Source of the DNA: Siphonodentalium dalli
Lineage: Eukaryota > Mollusca > Scaphopoda > Gadilida > Siphonodentaliidae
Length of the DNA: 64,000 bases
Assembly: GCA_032622095.1 (NCBI GenBank)
Contig: CP136067.1
Span: forward strand, 201,558,181-201,622,180
Direction: 5' to 3'
This document shows positions 44,719 through 56,099 of this stretch, in pieces. Position numbers and translations under genes: made by a program. The first letter of the stretch is position 1. Every line of letters begins with the position of its first letter. The notes beneath the pieces were generated by a model, which was given only the letters and a program-made list of their open reading frames with translations, was not told the DNA's origin and did not search any database.

Positions 44719-44834
44719 ATAAATTGGATATTGGGGGTAGGAGAAGGGACACCAAAAAATGATAAATACATTTTATAACCCAGATTTTCGTTTGAGAGGT
44801 TTCGTAATTACTCGACTACACCATGTTCGTGGGA

Positions 44835-45550
44835 GCAATTAAACTTTAAAAATCAGATATAATTATCTAACAATCAGAGGAATATCACTCTGTGCATGGT
44901 TAATATTTCCACACTCTACCGTAGATAATACAGCGAGGTTTAGCTCGGGTGCTGGCATACCCCGCGGTGCCAAATTGAAACATGGGCGGACGAGAACCTA
45001 ATTTAAAGTCAACACAAACAACGTCACACATGCACTCTGATCACAATGTTGGATCCGAACACAAAAACAAAGTATGCCATGTATAATTATTCATTAAAGT
45101 TCTGGAATCGGAAACGGAAAATGTGCGACTGTCCGGAAACTATAGTTCTTATTCGCGCATTTCTTTCTCTTCATGTTATTCATCCATCAAATTCATGTAG
45201 TATCATAAAAGTTGCATAGCTATAGATTTCCCTCCCATGATCTTAACGTGCGTTCAGTGCTATATCGACGAACTTGTTCGGAAATCTTCGGCGTAGGTAT
45301 GTGTCGAGATACATCTAAAGCAGTCTATGTAAACATACTCAGATTCATACTGATACTGAGTCTATTGCATTCCCATCAACTTTTCATTTCTGAACAGTTG
45401 TGGGCTTCCCCCAAATTACGTCACACCGCACTAAATATAAATCTGAAATTAGTTGATTGACAGGCGTAAACATGGTCACGTGCCAGTGCCGTCATGGCCG
45501 CTTCAACCCTGTGAAACGATTCTAAGAATCGGAATTAATAGGTGCAGGGT
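44835..45550. other. Intergenic DNA, no gene recognised
   Basis: No supported exon. The 45212-45460 frame has no recognisable motif. Confidence 0.4.
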
Positions 45551-45627
45551 TTGTGACTTTTCGTTCGGCGATTGTTTTGCTGACAATAAAGGGAAACGGC
45601 TCGCTTCCGGGATCCAAAATAATATGT

Positions 45628-45756
45628 ACAATAACTATGACAGATCTTCTTGAAATTATAAAAAATGTCAATTTATGTGGATCTCTTGGACTCGGACAGA
45701 ACGAATTATTTTTTAGATTGGCCGGGCGATTTGTCGCCCATGTTGTCAAAAAATAA
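45628..45756 (+). CDS. Hypothetical small ORF
   Basis: From an in-frame ATG at about 45640 the reading gives MTDLLEIIKNVNLCGSLGLG and a C-terminal AGRFVAHVVKK; the open frame itself reaches back to 45553. No family recognised. The next small ORF (45791) starts 35 bp downstream. The two could be exons or remnants of one gene, or chance frames. Confidence 0.15.
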   Translation, partial: TITMTDLLEIIKNVNLCGSLGLGQNELFFRLAGRFVAHVVKK

Positions 45757-45790
45757 CACAAATCAACGGCCACGAATAAAAAATACATGA

Positions 45791-45997
45791 ATGTCGGGAC
45801 TATCTGCTAAAACAACTACAGAACTAAAAAAAAAGTTAAATGACGTAACAAAACGATCTATCAGTTCCCAGTACAGTAGTACCACCGCAGCCAAAACGAG
45901 CGAAGAACAACACAATTCTACCACCAACCCAACCGAAACCCTCCCGACCTTACACAGCCGTATTATTAGCTCCAAAGATTGGCCAGTTGTATCCTAA
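45791..45997 (+). CDS. Hypothetical small ORF, Ser/Thr-rich
   Basis: A 68-codon frame with ATG start encodes a polar, Ser/Thr/Lys-rich peptide (MSGLSAKTTTELKKKLNDV...). A GACGTAAC motif overlaps it. No family recognised and no splice context is convincing, so it may be a chance frame. Confidence 0.2.
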   Translation: MSGLSAKTTTELKKKLNDVTKRSISSQYSSTTAAKTSEEQHNSTTNPTETLPTLHSRIISSKDWPVVS

Positions 45998-45999
45998 TT

Positions 46000-46334
46000 A
46001 CAGTTGCCTGCAATCCAAATTCCAGTGATTCTTGATTTTAAACTTTCGACCGCTCGTCAACAATCTACTTTATTTGTCGATTTGTGAATTTCTCTTCCGG
46101 TATAACATGACGTCATGGATACTATTTTAACAACATTTAGCCACACCTTCGGAATTTCCACACCGAGAGCACGTGACCTGTTACTAGTTTTTTATTGGGG
46201 CACACATTTCTTGGAGCTAAGTTTTGATTGGCGGTAATTACAAGGAATCCCGGGGTTTGGGAAATGAAAACTGAACGAAAGGTCGTCAGACCCACTATTT
46301 TTTATATGTGGGTATGTAGTTTACTCCAGACTGC
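46000..46334. other. Intergenic DNA, no gene recognised
   Basis: Contains a GACGTCA (46108-46114) and a CACGTGAC (46170). Nothing else recognised. Confidence 0.35.
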
Positions 46335-47362
46335 ATCTAAAGCAACGTTCACACTTATCCGTATTCCAGATGCATGAGTTTCTGGAAACGGTCCGTTGGT
46401 TCCTTTCACAACTGTCCGTTGCCCCGTCCGTGTCTGTCCAACAACGCATGTGCGTTACTATATAGTGCGAATGGGGGGTCTATCATTCCTTGTAAATTTG
46501 TATAAACATTGACTTACCACTCGCTATACTGTGGCCATCATTTTCTGACTGTTTTTTAAATTCTCCTCAGGAATTCAGGCAATGCTGCATGTGCGTCGTA
46601 ATGACTTCTATGCTTCGGGTCATATACGGATAAGATTTTCGATGAAATTGAGATCATTCTCTTCCCTTTGGACATTTTAAGAAAAAGATTTAAAAGATAA
46701 GCACGCGTGTACTATGGCGATAATGACGTCACGCAGAATTCCGTTAATTTATCGAGAAACGGACCATGTTTAGTCCGAGCCAATGAGATTTCCGGATGCG
46801 TTTTACTGACATGTGTGAAAAGGTCCAACAATATTTTATCTATGATTAGAGCACAATCCCATTGTTACAATCGTTCCATGATTTTTGGTAAATAAAATTC
46901 CCAAGGCTGGCGAAGGAATAGTTCAGCGATTATCCCATTGTTAGGTACACGCAACTCATAACAGACAAATCGCACGGGTGGTTTAAATTGGGACCAGTCC
47001 GTGTTGTTTCGGACATATCTATTCACATGCAACAGCGATCAGTGCATGATAATCACGTTGTTGGGCGTGGCTAATCGGCTATGTGGCTAACCGGCTATTA
47101 CGTCCAATCGCGGCCAGCGCACGGATTGTGCGTCGTGGTCAAAACACGCTCAAAGGAACATTTCCAGTTGATTGCATTATGTGGGATCAATTTGTGCTCT
47201 AAGTCGGTCAGAGCACGTGAATAGTTCTTTACCAGAATAAATCTTGTCTTTGACTCGATTGATTCTGATAAAGAACAATTCTTGTGCTTCAATTAACCAT
47301 TACTTAAAATGATCCGGAAATCTCATCTGGAAAACGGAGAGTGTGAAAGCGTCTTTACCAAG
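46335..47362. mobile_element. Terminal-inverted-repeat element, ~1.0 kb, non-autonomous
   Basis: The left end (TAAAGCAACGTTCACACTTA, TCCGTATTCCAGATGCATGA) is complementary to the right end, whose reverse reads TAAAGACGCTTTCACACTCT, CCGTTTTCCAGATGAGATTT. Arms of about 45 bp at about 75% identity. No transposase frame. Internal copies of GAGATTTCCGGATG (46788) repeat part of the terminal region. Superfamily not assigned. Confidence 0.5.
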
Positions 47363-47364
47363 TT

Positions 47365-48865
47365 ATTTATACATGTTTTTGGGACTCGAACTCGCCATTT
47401 CTGTATGATTTGACGTCTGAACATTGTGAGCCACCATAAAGACCGTTCACTAATTAAAGTGAACATGGATACGTTTGAAGTTTCTTAATTACCCATAGAG
47501 CCCATACAGGTAATCAGGCAGGTATATCCTCCGTAAACATCATTGTTTTTATTGGATTAATTACGAAGCATCTTTAACAAACACAAGAATGTCTTTATTG
47601 GATCGGAATAGAACAACCAGGAAGACGTGTAACTTTCTTCGATAGATTTCTTAGATCCCATGTTCGTCTCGATCGGATAATCACAAAGGGGTAGGCGTTC
47701 ATTAATATAATATACCGGGACTCCTGTTGTCCGCGGATTAAGGTAAACAATGTTCCGTCCACAAATGGAATCCCGTCTACCTGATATTCTCCAAGGATTT
47801 GTGTTTATAGTCAACAATCAAATATCATTATCTATCCCATATGTCTGGCGGATTCCCATGCTATATAGTATATTACCGCGGAGTGCATGCTCATTTGGTC
47901 AATCTTTATACCTGAGTGCACCAGTCATATATACTTCCTTTCTGACTCTGTCTCCGGCTGGGTACTATAAGAATCAGGGAGCTAAATGTGTTCCAGAATC
48001 TGGGAGCGAGTGCACCGTGGAATGATAGAGCTGAAGGTAACTGAAGCATGGCCTTCGTCTGATACATTAAATTTAGGATGAAATCGTGTTTATTTGATTT
48101 GTACATAATATATAAATAATTTAAACTGGTGAATTAATGGGGAAATGTATTTTTGTGAGTGGGAAATTTATTTAACTAGCTGCTTCGTTCTGGGTATTTC
48201 CAGGTAAAATTTGGCTGCGGGATAACCCTGTCGTACATTTGAGGATTTATTTTAACAAGTAAACACATTACCTATGATTTTTCTTGAGTTTCCGTGGTGT
48301 CAATCTAGCTGGGTAGACATCACTGGAGTGGCGTGCAGGCTTCAATTCAGTAAATTTGGTTGAAACGTTAACACTGTCGTCTATATGGGAAACCATTTAG
48401 TTCAGTGATTCCTATATAGTTTGTGGTTTTCTATATTTAGCGCGGGGTTTTCCAATTTCAATGGCGAACTCGATCTCACTAAATTCAAATGAACAATTCT
48501 CTCGTTAAAAACTTATTGACATGACGGAGATTTAGAGCGGTATGTCTTCGTTCGTGATTTTTGCATGCTACTCGTCAACATTGCAACCAATTAGACCTCT
48601 GTTGTTTGAATTGACTTATGTTTGCCATGCGAATTATTGTCTTGATAAAACAGTCGGAGAGCCAAAGCACTACATAGTACAAAATAGTTCCTGGAGTCTA
48701 GTGGGCTTAGTGGAATATAATGAACGAAATTTAAAAAACTGTGTTAAATATTTTGTATGCTTGACTCTGTTCGCTTAGTATATATATTAATATCGCAGAA
48801 GTCCACGAAATTTGGGTAAAATATCGGTGATATTGAGCCATCAAGTGAGATAAACCTTGTATGGA
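47365..48865. other. Intergenic DNA, no gene recognised
   Basis: About 1.5 kb without a recognised gene or repeat. The longest frame (47750-48025 plus) has no known motif. Confidence 0.4.
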
Positions 48866-48869
48866 GTTT

Positions 48870-48975
48870 GTCATTTGGTAAGGTGCATGCCGCATTAGGC
48901 TCATACAAGCCATCCCAGAGGCGCCGAAACTGGTTCTAATCCCGATAAACGCGGATTTGTGATCCATGCAAAGGG
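48870..48975 (+). repeat. tRNA-derived SINE, second copy
   Basis: B-box-like GGTTCTAATCCC (48932-48943) and the following GATAAACGCGGATTTGTGAT CC match the post-B-box region of the SINE at 26655 (CAAGCGCGGATTCGCGATCC). The A box is decayed. Confidence 0.55.
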
Positions 48976-48979
48976 GCGG

Positions 48980-49505
48980 TAACCTAAAGTACTTAATTAC
49001 TGGACTAGTTTGTTATCTGTTTTCCGGGGGTTAATTTGCGTCTGTGATAGTTTAAGAGAAAAACTAAATAGACCTGGTCTCTCCATTCGTCAATACATAC
49101 ACATGGCGCCATCGAAACTTCCACACGCAATAACACTCCTTCCAGAAATAAAATTAGGTAAAACCATGCAGAAGTTAACCATTTTTGGAGAATTCTTAAC
49201 TGTGTGGTGTTATGTTAAAATGTCATTAGTTGATTGGTGTGGTTCTGTAACTATATATTGTGACGAAAACACAAAATTGACAGGCAGTTTAAATACACGG
49301 GCTTCACAGTTTCAATGTAAAATATTTTACGATACACATTCTCACGTATATTTGTGTTTCAGATTCTGTGAAAATTAGATTCCGTGGAACAGTGAAAAAC
49401 TGGACCAAACATATTGTGTATGCTGGCATGTGAACAATATAATATATAGGTCGACAAATACCCGAAAGACTGAATAACAATCTTGGAAAAGTCAGACCGA
49501 AGTCT
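48980..49505. other. Intergenic DNA with an unsupported 122-codon frame
   Basis: The plus frame 49010-49378 is the longest non-repeat frame here but has no recognisable domain or splice context. Confidence 0.3.
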
Positions 49506-49509
49506 TATG

Positions 49510-49765
49510 AGATATTTCAACATATCCTCGTGCAAATAGGTTGACAATCGACCTATAATATTCACATAGGTTCATTTTGGAGTATTTGACAATTGGAAAA
49601 ACAATTGGAAAATGGCTGTGACCATGGCAAGTATTTGTCAGAGCACATGAAGCCGGTATATCAATATTTCGTGTATCGGTCAACCTATACATGTATGCCT
49701 CCTTCCAAATTACGTAGACAAAATTTGAATTAAATGCGATGTAGCCATTAAACATGTCAATTTAG
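49510..49765 (-). repeat. Fragments of dispersed families F and E
   Basis: 49515-49575 matches family F (CATATCCTCGTGCAAATAGG, TAATATTCACATAGGTTCAT). 49590-49700 matches the end of family E (AAATGGCTGTGACCATGGCA, GAAGCCGGTATATCAATATT, CCAAATTACGTAGA). Confidence 0.65.
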
Positions 49766-49989
49766 TTTAAACCGCTTCGCATGCAGCCTATTAGCGTTAC
49801 AATAAGTTCTGTTTATATCCGATATTTGTCCAGGAAACCAGTACGAACTTTAAACAGTCCAATGACAAACATCCTAATTTATCGGAAACGAGTAGCAAGA
49901 TTTGTTTTCAAACAGCTATCGTCGGTGTCTCCAGCCTGTTCTCCCAAAAATTAGCACATGATCTGCTTATAAAGAACTTGTTTTAGGTA

Positions 49990-50098
49990 GATAATATGCT
50001 TAGACTCCAATCATTTTGAGTCGATAAAGTGCTGAAAATGAGTGCATTTTAGTCACATTATCGACTCACAACGAGACGATTGTAAGCAGATTATATGC
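49990..50098. repeat. Imperfect foldback repeat
   Basis: ATATGCTTAGACTCCAATCA, TTTTGAGTCGATAAAGTGCT and the inverted AGTCACATTATCGACTCACA, ACGATTGTAAGCAGATTATA form a ~48-bp stem with mismatches. Confidence 0.5.
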
Positions 50099-50139
50099 GG
50101 ACAATGACACAAAAATGCCAAGTCACGACTTTTCAGGTG

Positions 50140-50290
50140 TACGCTCTTCTACATGTGTTTTCACTTTGGCCCGCGCCATAAAACGAAATAACGGATATGA
50201 CTCCATTAGCAGCTTATTTCAGAATCGAATAAGCACATTATGTACCTATTTCAAATTATAGGTCGATTATTTGCGAGAGGATATGTTGGT
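50140..50290 (-). repeat. Dispersed repeat family F copy, minus orientation
   Basis: ACGCTCTTCTACATGTGTTT, CGCCATAAAACGAAATAACG, TTATTTCAGAATCGAATAAG and GAGGATATGTTGG are in reverse family order. Confidence 0.65.
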
Positions 50291-50609
50291 GTCTCGGCTT
50301 AAACTCACACCGAACTTGGCTGTATAATACCTTCATTCGTTGAAATAAATTATCATAAATAGACACCATATCTTCCGGACTATTTCAATCACGTGATTGT
50401 TCATGTGAACACAGGCGGGAAAGTCATCTGCTGAACTTGAACTCATTATTGATATGTGTAAACTATTTATTTATTGAATCTGCTTTATTACCAGGGACAT
50501 GTATTGTAGCCTTATGCGAATATGGTGTTTATATATGGGAGAGGTTATTTCCATGCGAAAGCGGAAATAGCGAGCCGTTGGGATCGTACTATATGACACC
50601 AACTCCCAT

Positions 50610-50972
50610 ACTTATATATATATATGGCACCAATCCCCATACCTATCTCTATGGCACCAATCCCCATACCTATGTTTATGGCACCAATCCCATACCTATC
50701 TTTATGGCACCAATCCCCATACCTATCTCTATGGCACCAATCCCCATACCTATCTTTATGGAACCAATCCCCATACCTATGTTTATGGCACCAATCCTCA
50801 TTCCTAGCTTTATGGCACCAATCCCCATACCTATCTCTATGGCACCAATCCTCATTCCTATCTTTATGGCACCAATCCCCATTCCTATCGTTATGGCACC
50901 AATCCATATACCTATATATATGGCACCAATCCCCATACCTATATATATGGCACCAATCCCCATACCTATCTT
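50610..50972 (+). repeat. 27-bp minisatellite, about 13 copies
   Basis: GGCACCAATCCCCATACCTA plus TCTTTAT repeats. The unit is a multiple of 3, so both strands keep open frames of up to 216 codons (a Met-Ala-Pro-Ile-Pro repeat on plus). They have no non-repeat domain and are regarded as artefacts. Confidence 0.95.
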
Positions 50973-50974
50973 TT

Positions 50975-51345
50975 TCTTCGTCCTCAATCGTTTCCATTTG
51001 ACAGCTATTTCACTACACTTTATATTCTCGGCAGTGGCCAGGGTTTCATCCGATTCACGTCGTGTTTACGACATCTCGAGTATCTGACGCTAACATATCG
51101 TTATTTTCTATTTCCACTAAGCTCATCTAAACACGTCCCGTCGGCAATATCCGTATTAATTTGTATTCATGAAATGTGTTCGTAGACGCCCCCTGGGGGG
51201 AAACAAATCCGTTACTCTCAGGTCATCCCAACACTCTTCCAAAACAGCCCTGTTCCACAACTGTATAAGGAAAACATATTACTCTAATTCCTTTCGCAAT
51301 TCGACTAACTATTATAACAAAATGCCGCCGTCCTTTACTTGCACA
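50975..51345. other. Intergenic DNA, no gene recognised
   Basis: No supported gene or repeat. Confidence 0.4.
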
Positions 51346-51349
51346 ACAT

Positions 51350-51625
51350 ATCATCGAGAAAATAGGTTCATATTGTACCTAAATATTCACATAGGTTCAT
51401 ATTGGATTTATTTTAGTCTCAAATAAGCCCATATTGCGCTTATATTCGTTATTCCGTTAAATGTCGCGGGCCGCAGTGAAAACACATTATAAAGAGCGTA
51501 CATCTGATAAGTTTTGTCGATGAAATTAGGTAGATTAAATAATGGGAAATAGACACCATAAAGGCCGGGTTTTTTTTTAAACGCGTTTAGGCCCATGTGG
51601 AGCGTATATTGAGGTTACATACTGG
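51350..51625 (+). repeat. Dispersed repeat family F copy, near complete
   Basis: ATATCATCGAGAAAATAGG, TATTGTACCTAAATATTCAC, CAAATAAGCCCATATTGCGC, ATTATAAAGAGCGTACATCT and GAAATTAGGTAGATTAAATA. This is the most complete plus-oriented copy in the window. Confidence 0.75.
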
Positions 51626-51739
51626 CAGGCTGTCATGAATTCGTTTTCTTCAATATGATGCAGGACAATTTCCATCTTCTTGGATCCAAATGGAAATTTG
51701 GGCATCCCAACGAATATTTTATTATTTTGAAAATGTATT

Positions 51740-52795
51740 GTTCCTTATTCAATATGAACATACATCGATTAGTTTCCATGGAAATATAATATGAACATAC
51801 AGCGATTGGTTTCCATAGCAATATAGTATGAACATACATCGATTGGCTTATATAGCAATATAATATGAACCAACATCGATTTGTTTCCATGGAAATATAA
51901 TATGAACATTCAGCGATTGGTTTCCATAGCAATATAATATGGATAAAGATCCATTGATTGGCATAGTGTTGGCATAACAATATAATATTAACATACAGCG
52001 ATTGGTTTCCATAGCAATATAATATGAACATACAGCGATTGGCTTATATAGCAATATAATATGAACCAACAGCGATTTGTTTCCATAGAAATATAATATG
52101 AACATACAGCGATTGATTTCCATATCAATATAATATGATAATATGAACCAACAGCGATTTGTTTCCATAGAAATATAATATGAACATACGGCGATTGGTT
52201 GCCATAGCAATACAATATGAATATAGAGCCATTGGTTTCCATATATTGTTGGCATAACAATATAATATGAACATACATCGATTTGTTTCCATGGAAATAT
52301 AATATGAACATTCAGCGATTGGTTTCCATAGCAATATAATATGGATATATATCCATTGATTGGCATAGTGTTGGCATAACAATATAATATTAACATACAG
52401 CGATTGGTTTCCATAGCAATATAATATGAACATACAGCGATTGGCTTATATAGCAATATAATATGAACCAACAGCGATTTGTTTCCATAGAAATATAATA
52501 TGAACAGACAACGATTGATTTCCATATCAATATAATATGATAATATGAACCAACAGCGATTTGTTTCCATAGAAATATAATATGAACATACGGCGATTGG
52601 TTGCCATAGCAATACAGTATGAATATAGAGCCATTGGTTTCCATATATTGTTGGCATAACAATATAATATGATCATACATGGTTTCCATAGTAATATAAT
52701 ATGAACATATACAGCGATTGGCTTATAAAGAAATATTACATGAACATACATCTATTGATTTATAGATAGCAATATAATATGAACATTCCATATAA
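51740..52795. repeat. ~37-bp minisatellite, ~28 units, 402-bp higher-order repeat
   Basis: Basic unit GCAATATAATATGAACATAC plus AGCGATTGGTTTCCATA. A marker series (TTGGCATAACAATATAATAT TAAC, ATGGATA, ATAATATGATAATATGAACC) recurs with a 402-bp offset (51971 and 52373), showing duplication of about 11 units as a block. Minus-strand frames of up to 269 codons are artefacts. Confidence 0.9.
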
Positions 52796-52839
52796 CGAAG
52801 ACTAATCACTACGGTTAACATATATAATAGTATTATTCG

Positions 52840-53170
52840 CTTTTGAATTTTTCTCAGTATCGAAATAGGTCGATACATATCTGAACTGCCTTTCTACGAG
52901 CATTATGTAACCCAAACAGACTATTGGAGTAATGTAAAAATACAACTGTGAATACGGTGTTTGAGTCCCAAACACAAAACAGCCATTTGCATGACATGGA
53001 ACAGAACAGAGCGTTCCATGTTAGTCTCTTTCTGACTTCTGGCAAAAAGTTGAAAACGGTTGAGAAATGGATGTGACTTTGGCAAGTGTTTTTCAGAGTA
53101 TATGAAGCCGGTATATCAATATTATATATTTATCGACCTATCGTATCCTTCGCACCAAATTGCGCAGAAA
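52840..53170 (+). repeat. Dispersed repeat family E copy
   Basis: TATTCGCTTTTGAAT, TCGAAATAGGTCGATACATA, TGTGAATACGGTGTTTGAGT, CATGGAACAGAACAGAGCGT and GAAGCCGGTATATCAATATT are colinear with 19540-19930. A ~25-bp segment (ATTCCTGATATGGTAGCAAT region) is missing. Confidence 0.8.
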
Positions 53171-53484
53171 ACAATGTGAAGGTTCGAATGAGCCATGTCC
53201 GTTTAATAGGAATTTTCCGTGGCCATATATCAACTTTCAAAAGAGAAAGTGTTAGCACATTTAAAACATTTGTCGGCCTAGAAAAATTTCTACTGATTGT
53301 CTCTTATAAAGAGAAATAGATGGGAAGGTTATGGTATATGTTGGTTAATTCCAATTTCCAACACACAACAAAATAATTAATGTTCTGTTTCAATGGCAAT
53401 GTTTTTTAAATCAGTGTGGACGGGTCTTATCATTATTTTCTGACAGACCTAATTTTGTGAGTTGTAACCATTGTATTTTAGCCT

Positions 53485-54335
53485 ATTTGAGAAACATACC
53501 CTTGTTGGTCCATACTATATAATGGGTGAATGTGATAAACATACACTTGCTGGTCCATTATAGATAATGAGAAACATACCCTTGCTCGTCCATTATAGAT
53601 AATGATAAACATATCCTTGCTCGTCCATTATAGATAATGCGTAACATATCCTTGCTGGACAAGTATAGATAATGGGTAAATGTGTAAAACATACACTTGC
53701 TGGACAATTATATATAATGGGTAAATGTGTGAAACATACACTTGCTGGACAATTATAGATAATGGGTAAATGTGTGAAACATACACCTGCTGGTCCATTA
53801 TAGATAATGAGAAACATACCATTGCTCTTCCGTTATGGATAATGAGTAACATACCCTTGCTGGACAATTATAGATAATGGGTAAATGTGTAAAACATACA
53901 CTTGCTGGTCCATTATAGATAATGAGAAACATACCATTGCTCTTCCGTTATAGATAATGAGTAACAAACCCTTGCTGAACAAATGTAGATAATGGGTAAA
54001 TGTGTGAAACATACCCTTGCTCGTCCATTATAGATAATAAACACATACCCTTGCTGGACAATTATAAATAATGGATAAATGTGAGAAACACACCCTTGCT
54101 GGTCCATTATAGATAGTGAGAAACATACCATTGCTCGTCCATTATAGATAATGAGAAACATACTCTTGCTCGTCCATTATAGATAATGAGAAACACACCC
54201 TTGCTGGTCCATTATAGATAGTGAGAAACATACACTTGCTCGTCCATTATAGATAATGAGAAACATACCCTTGCGCGTCCATTATATATAATGAGAAACA
54301 TACCCTTGCTGGACAATTATAGATAATGGGTAAAT
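53485..54335. repeat. ~35-44-bp minisatellite, about 22 units
   Basis: Two unit types interleave: GAGAAACATACCCTTGCTGG TCCATTATAGATAAT (35 bp), and a longer one with GGGTAAATGTGTGAAACATA after the TATAGATAAT. GGACAATTATAGATAAT and CGTCCATTATAGATAAT are the two main internal variants. Confidence 0.9.
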
Positions 54336-54339
54336 GTCC

Positions 54340-54980
54340 GAAAAATATATAATGATGTAAAAACATCACAACCAAGAAGAACATGGACACATATTATATA
54401 ACCTTCTATTATATATATTTATTTCTGTAAATGGGGGATAAAAATAAATATATGTAAACAAATATGTGACAGTGATTAAATTTGTCAACAAGCATAGCTA
54501 AGCTTAAATATTTTAGTCTAGATTCAGAATATTTTTCTATACTTTTTCCAATGCTACCGTCAAGTTTTTATTAAACTTTGCTATCTAATTGGACTTTGAT
54601 CGGCAATGACTCTGTAACAGTAATGTTTACATAACAATGTTGTCAATATGCGAAATCTTATCATTTGAGAGTTATTAATAATGAAAAAGAGGAACAAAAT
54701 CCATATTTTTTTAGACGCTTACTTCTTGATGATTATTTTACATACTTTTAAAACATTTATGCTATTTCGCATGAACCCACTTTGAAAGTCTTGAGTTCCA
54801 TTCATCCATCCAAATGTGAGTATGCATCCACTCGAATATTATCTCAACGTAAATTTGTTTTTATTAATTGGTGTTGATACAAGCATGATATTATTAATTG
54901 GTGTTGATACAAGCATGATATTATTCCATAAGGAAGCTGTCTGGTATTCCCGGTAGTCAATCAAACAAACTGTAGATACT
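54340..54980. other. Intergenic DNA with a 31-bp duplication
   Basis: TTATTAATTGGTGTTGATAC plus AAGCATGATA is present twice (54862-54922). No gene recognised. Confidence 0.5.
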
Positions 54981-54985
54981 CCGAA

Positions 54986-55207
54986 TCATAACCTTTCTTG
55001 TAATGTAAAACCTATTGGTCCTTGTGTATATGTTACTCTTGAAACTCGCACGCTCAAACTAGAAAGCGTTCGAACGAATTTGGGGTCCGAATTTGACTCA
55101 TATTCACTGTTTGAATCGTCATTTCCTCTAGCACGTGTCCACTTACAGATACGTCCACGAAATAAGGGTTTAGATTTTTTAATCAACTGATTTTTTTTTC
55201 CAGCCAA
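54986..55207 (-). CDS. Hypothetical frame, charged, no ATG
   Basis: A 73-codon minus frame that opens at TTG, not ATG. It encodes a basic segment (GKKNQLIKKSKPLFRGRICK) followed by an acidic Asp/Ser/Glu stretch (NDDSNSEYESNSD). The composition is more protein-like than that of its neighbours, so an internal exon or transposon fragment is possible, but no family was recognised. Confidence 0.2.
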   Translation of the reverse strand: MAGKKNQLIKKSKPLFRGRICKWTRARGNDDSNSEYESNSDPKFVRTLSSLSVRVSRVTYTQGPIGFTLQERL

Positions 55208-55209
55208 CT

Positions 55210-56095
55210 AACCGTCTAAATGAAAATAGTTTTCAAACAGAGCACAAGCGTAGATTATGGTCTGAGCAAAATGCAGTTTCGTTAAATAAACTATCAAATG
55301 CAAATACATATATAATGGCCAATATTACAATTAAATATGGCGTTCACGTTGTGAAACGATTATGAAACGAGTTTGGACCTTTTATTTATTTAGTTTTTGG
55401 CGATAGCAATAAAAGCTTTAAACGCACGAGTTAAATTTAATGCGCCGAGTTCAATGAAACAAAACGTTATTATTTGTTTTTGCCAGGGAGGTCGCGAACG
55501 AAATTATTAAAAATTCGACGATAGAAAAAGAATTATGAAATTCGACCTTGAAAAAAGTTGAAACCATGCTGTTGATATCTACTTCCGATCTCAAATCTTA
55601 GACTTACAAAAGCCACAATTTGAAACTTTCCGACCGCATTGGGGGAGTTTAGTTTAAATGTTCCCATAAATGTAGTTGACAAGCGTGAGGTATAGTGGTA
55701 CCTGTGGAAAACTCAAAGTCAAGATGAGTTGCAGATAATTTGGGACTTTCAACTAGTCCATGGCGGAATGGGACAGAAACAAATTCTTAAGAGGTAGAAC
55801 GTATCCCGAGCGACAGCCATTTAGCCACGTCCTTGATACACTAACATTGATAACCAAGGCGTGTTTTTTTTTTACAGTGTATATGAATCAATCGGATAAT
55901 ATCCCCATACTTAAGATGATTCCATATGCGCCCAACCCGAATATCGAGGTAATATTCCGCAATATGTCTACGAGATATCATTAAAACTGAACGATTTTCC
56001 GAATCGCTTCTATTCATGGTTCGGATATTTCCATCATAAAACTCTATTATCCGGGAAGAAGACGTGATCCCGGGCTATAACAGGTGGATATGACA
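55210..56095. other. Intergenic DNA upstream of dbx, no gene recognised
   Basis: No repeat array. AT-rich, with no exon supported. Confidence 0.4.
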
Positions 56096-56099
56096 GGCT

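Larger units (their letters stand above)
44125..44830 (+). repeat. Paralogous block, copy 2, split by two MITEs
   Basis: ACAACTCTAGCAGACGA (44132), TGGAAATCGTTTCCTTTCGA through CACATTGACAAACCTAGATC (44424-44480) and GATTTTCGTTTGAGAGGTTT (44788) match copy 1. The inserted stretches are a P2-type element (about 44183-44420) and MITE family C (44508-44718), so copy 1 acts as a near-empty reference site. Confidence 0.7.

Noticed and set aside
49010-49378. 122-codon plus frame
   Set aside because: No recognisable motif, AT-rich codon use like the surrounding DNA, and no supporting splice context.
50437-51087. 216-codon plus frame with Met-Ala-Pro-Ile-Pro repeats
   Set aside because: Comes from a 27-bp minisatellite (unit a multiple of 3); both strands are open and flanking residues have no recognisable domain.
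51848-52657. 269-codon minus frame
   Set aside because: Repeat-derived from the ~37-bp array; Ile/Tyr-rich low-complexity sequence without domain.
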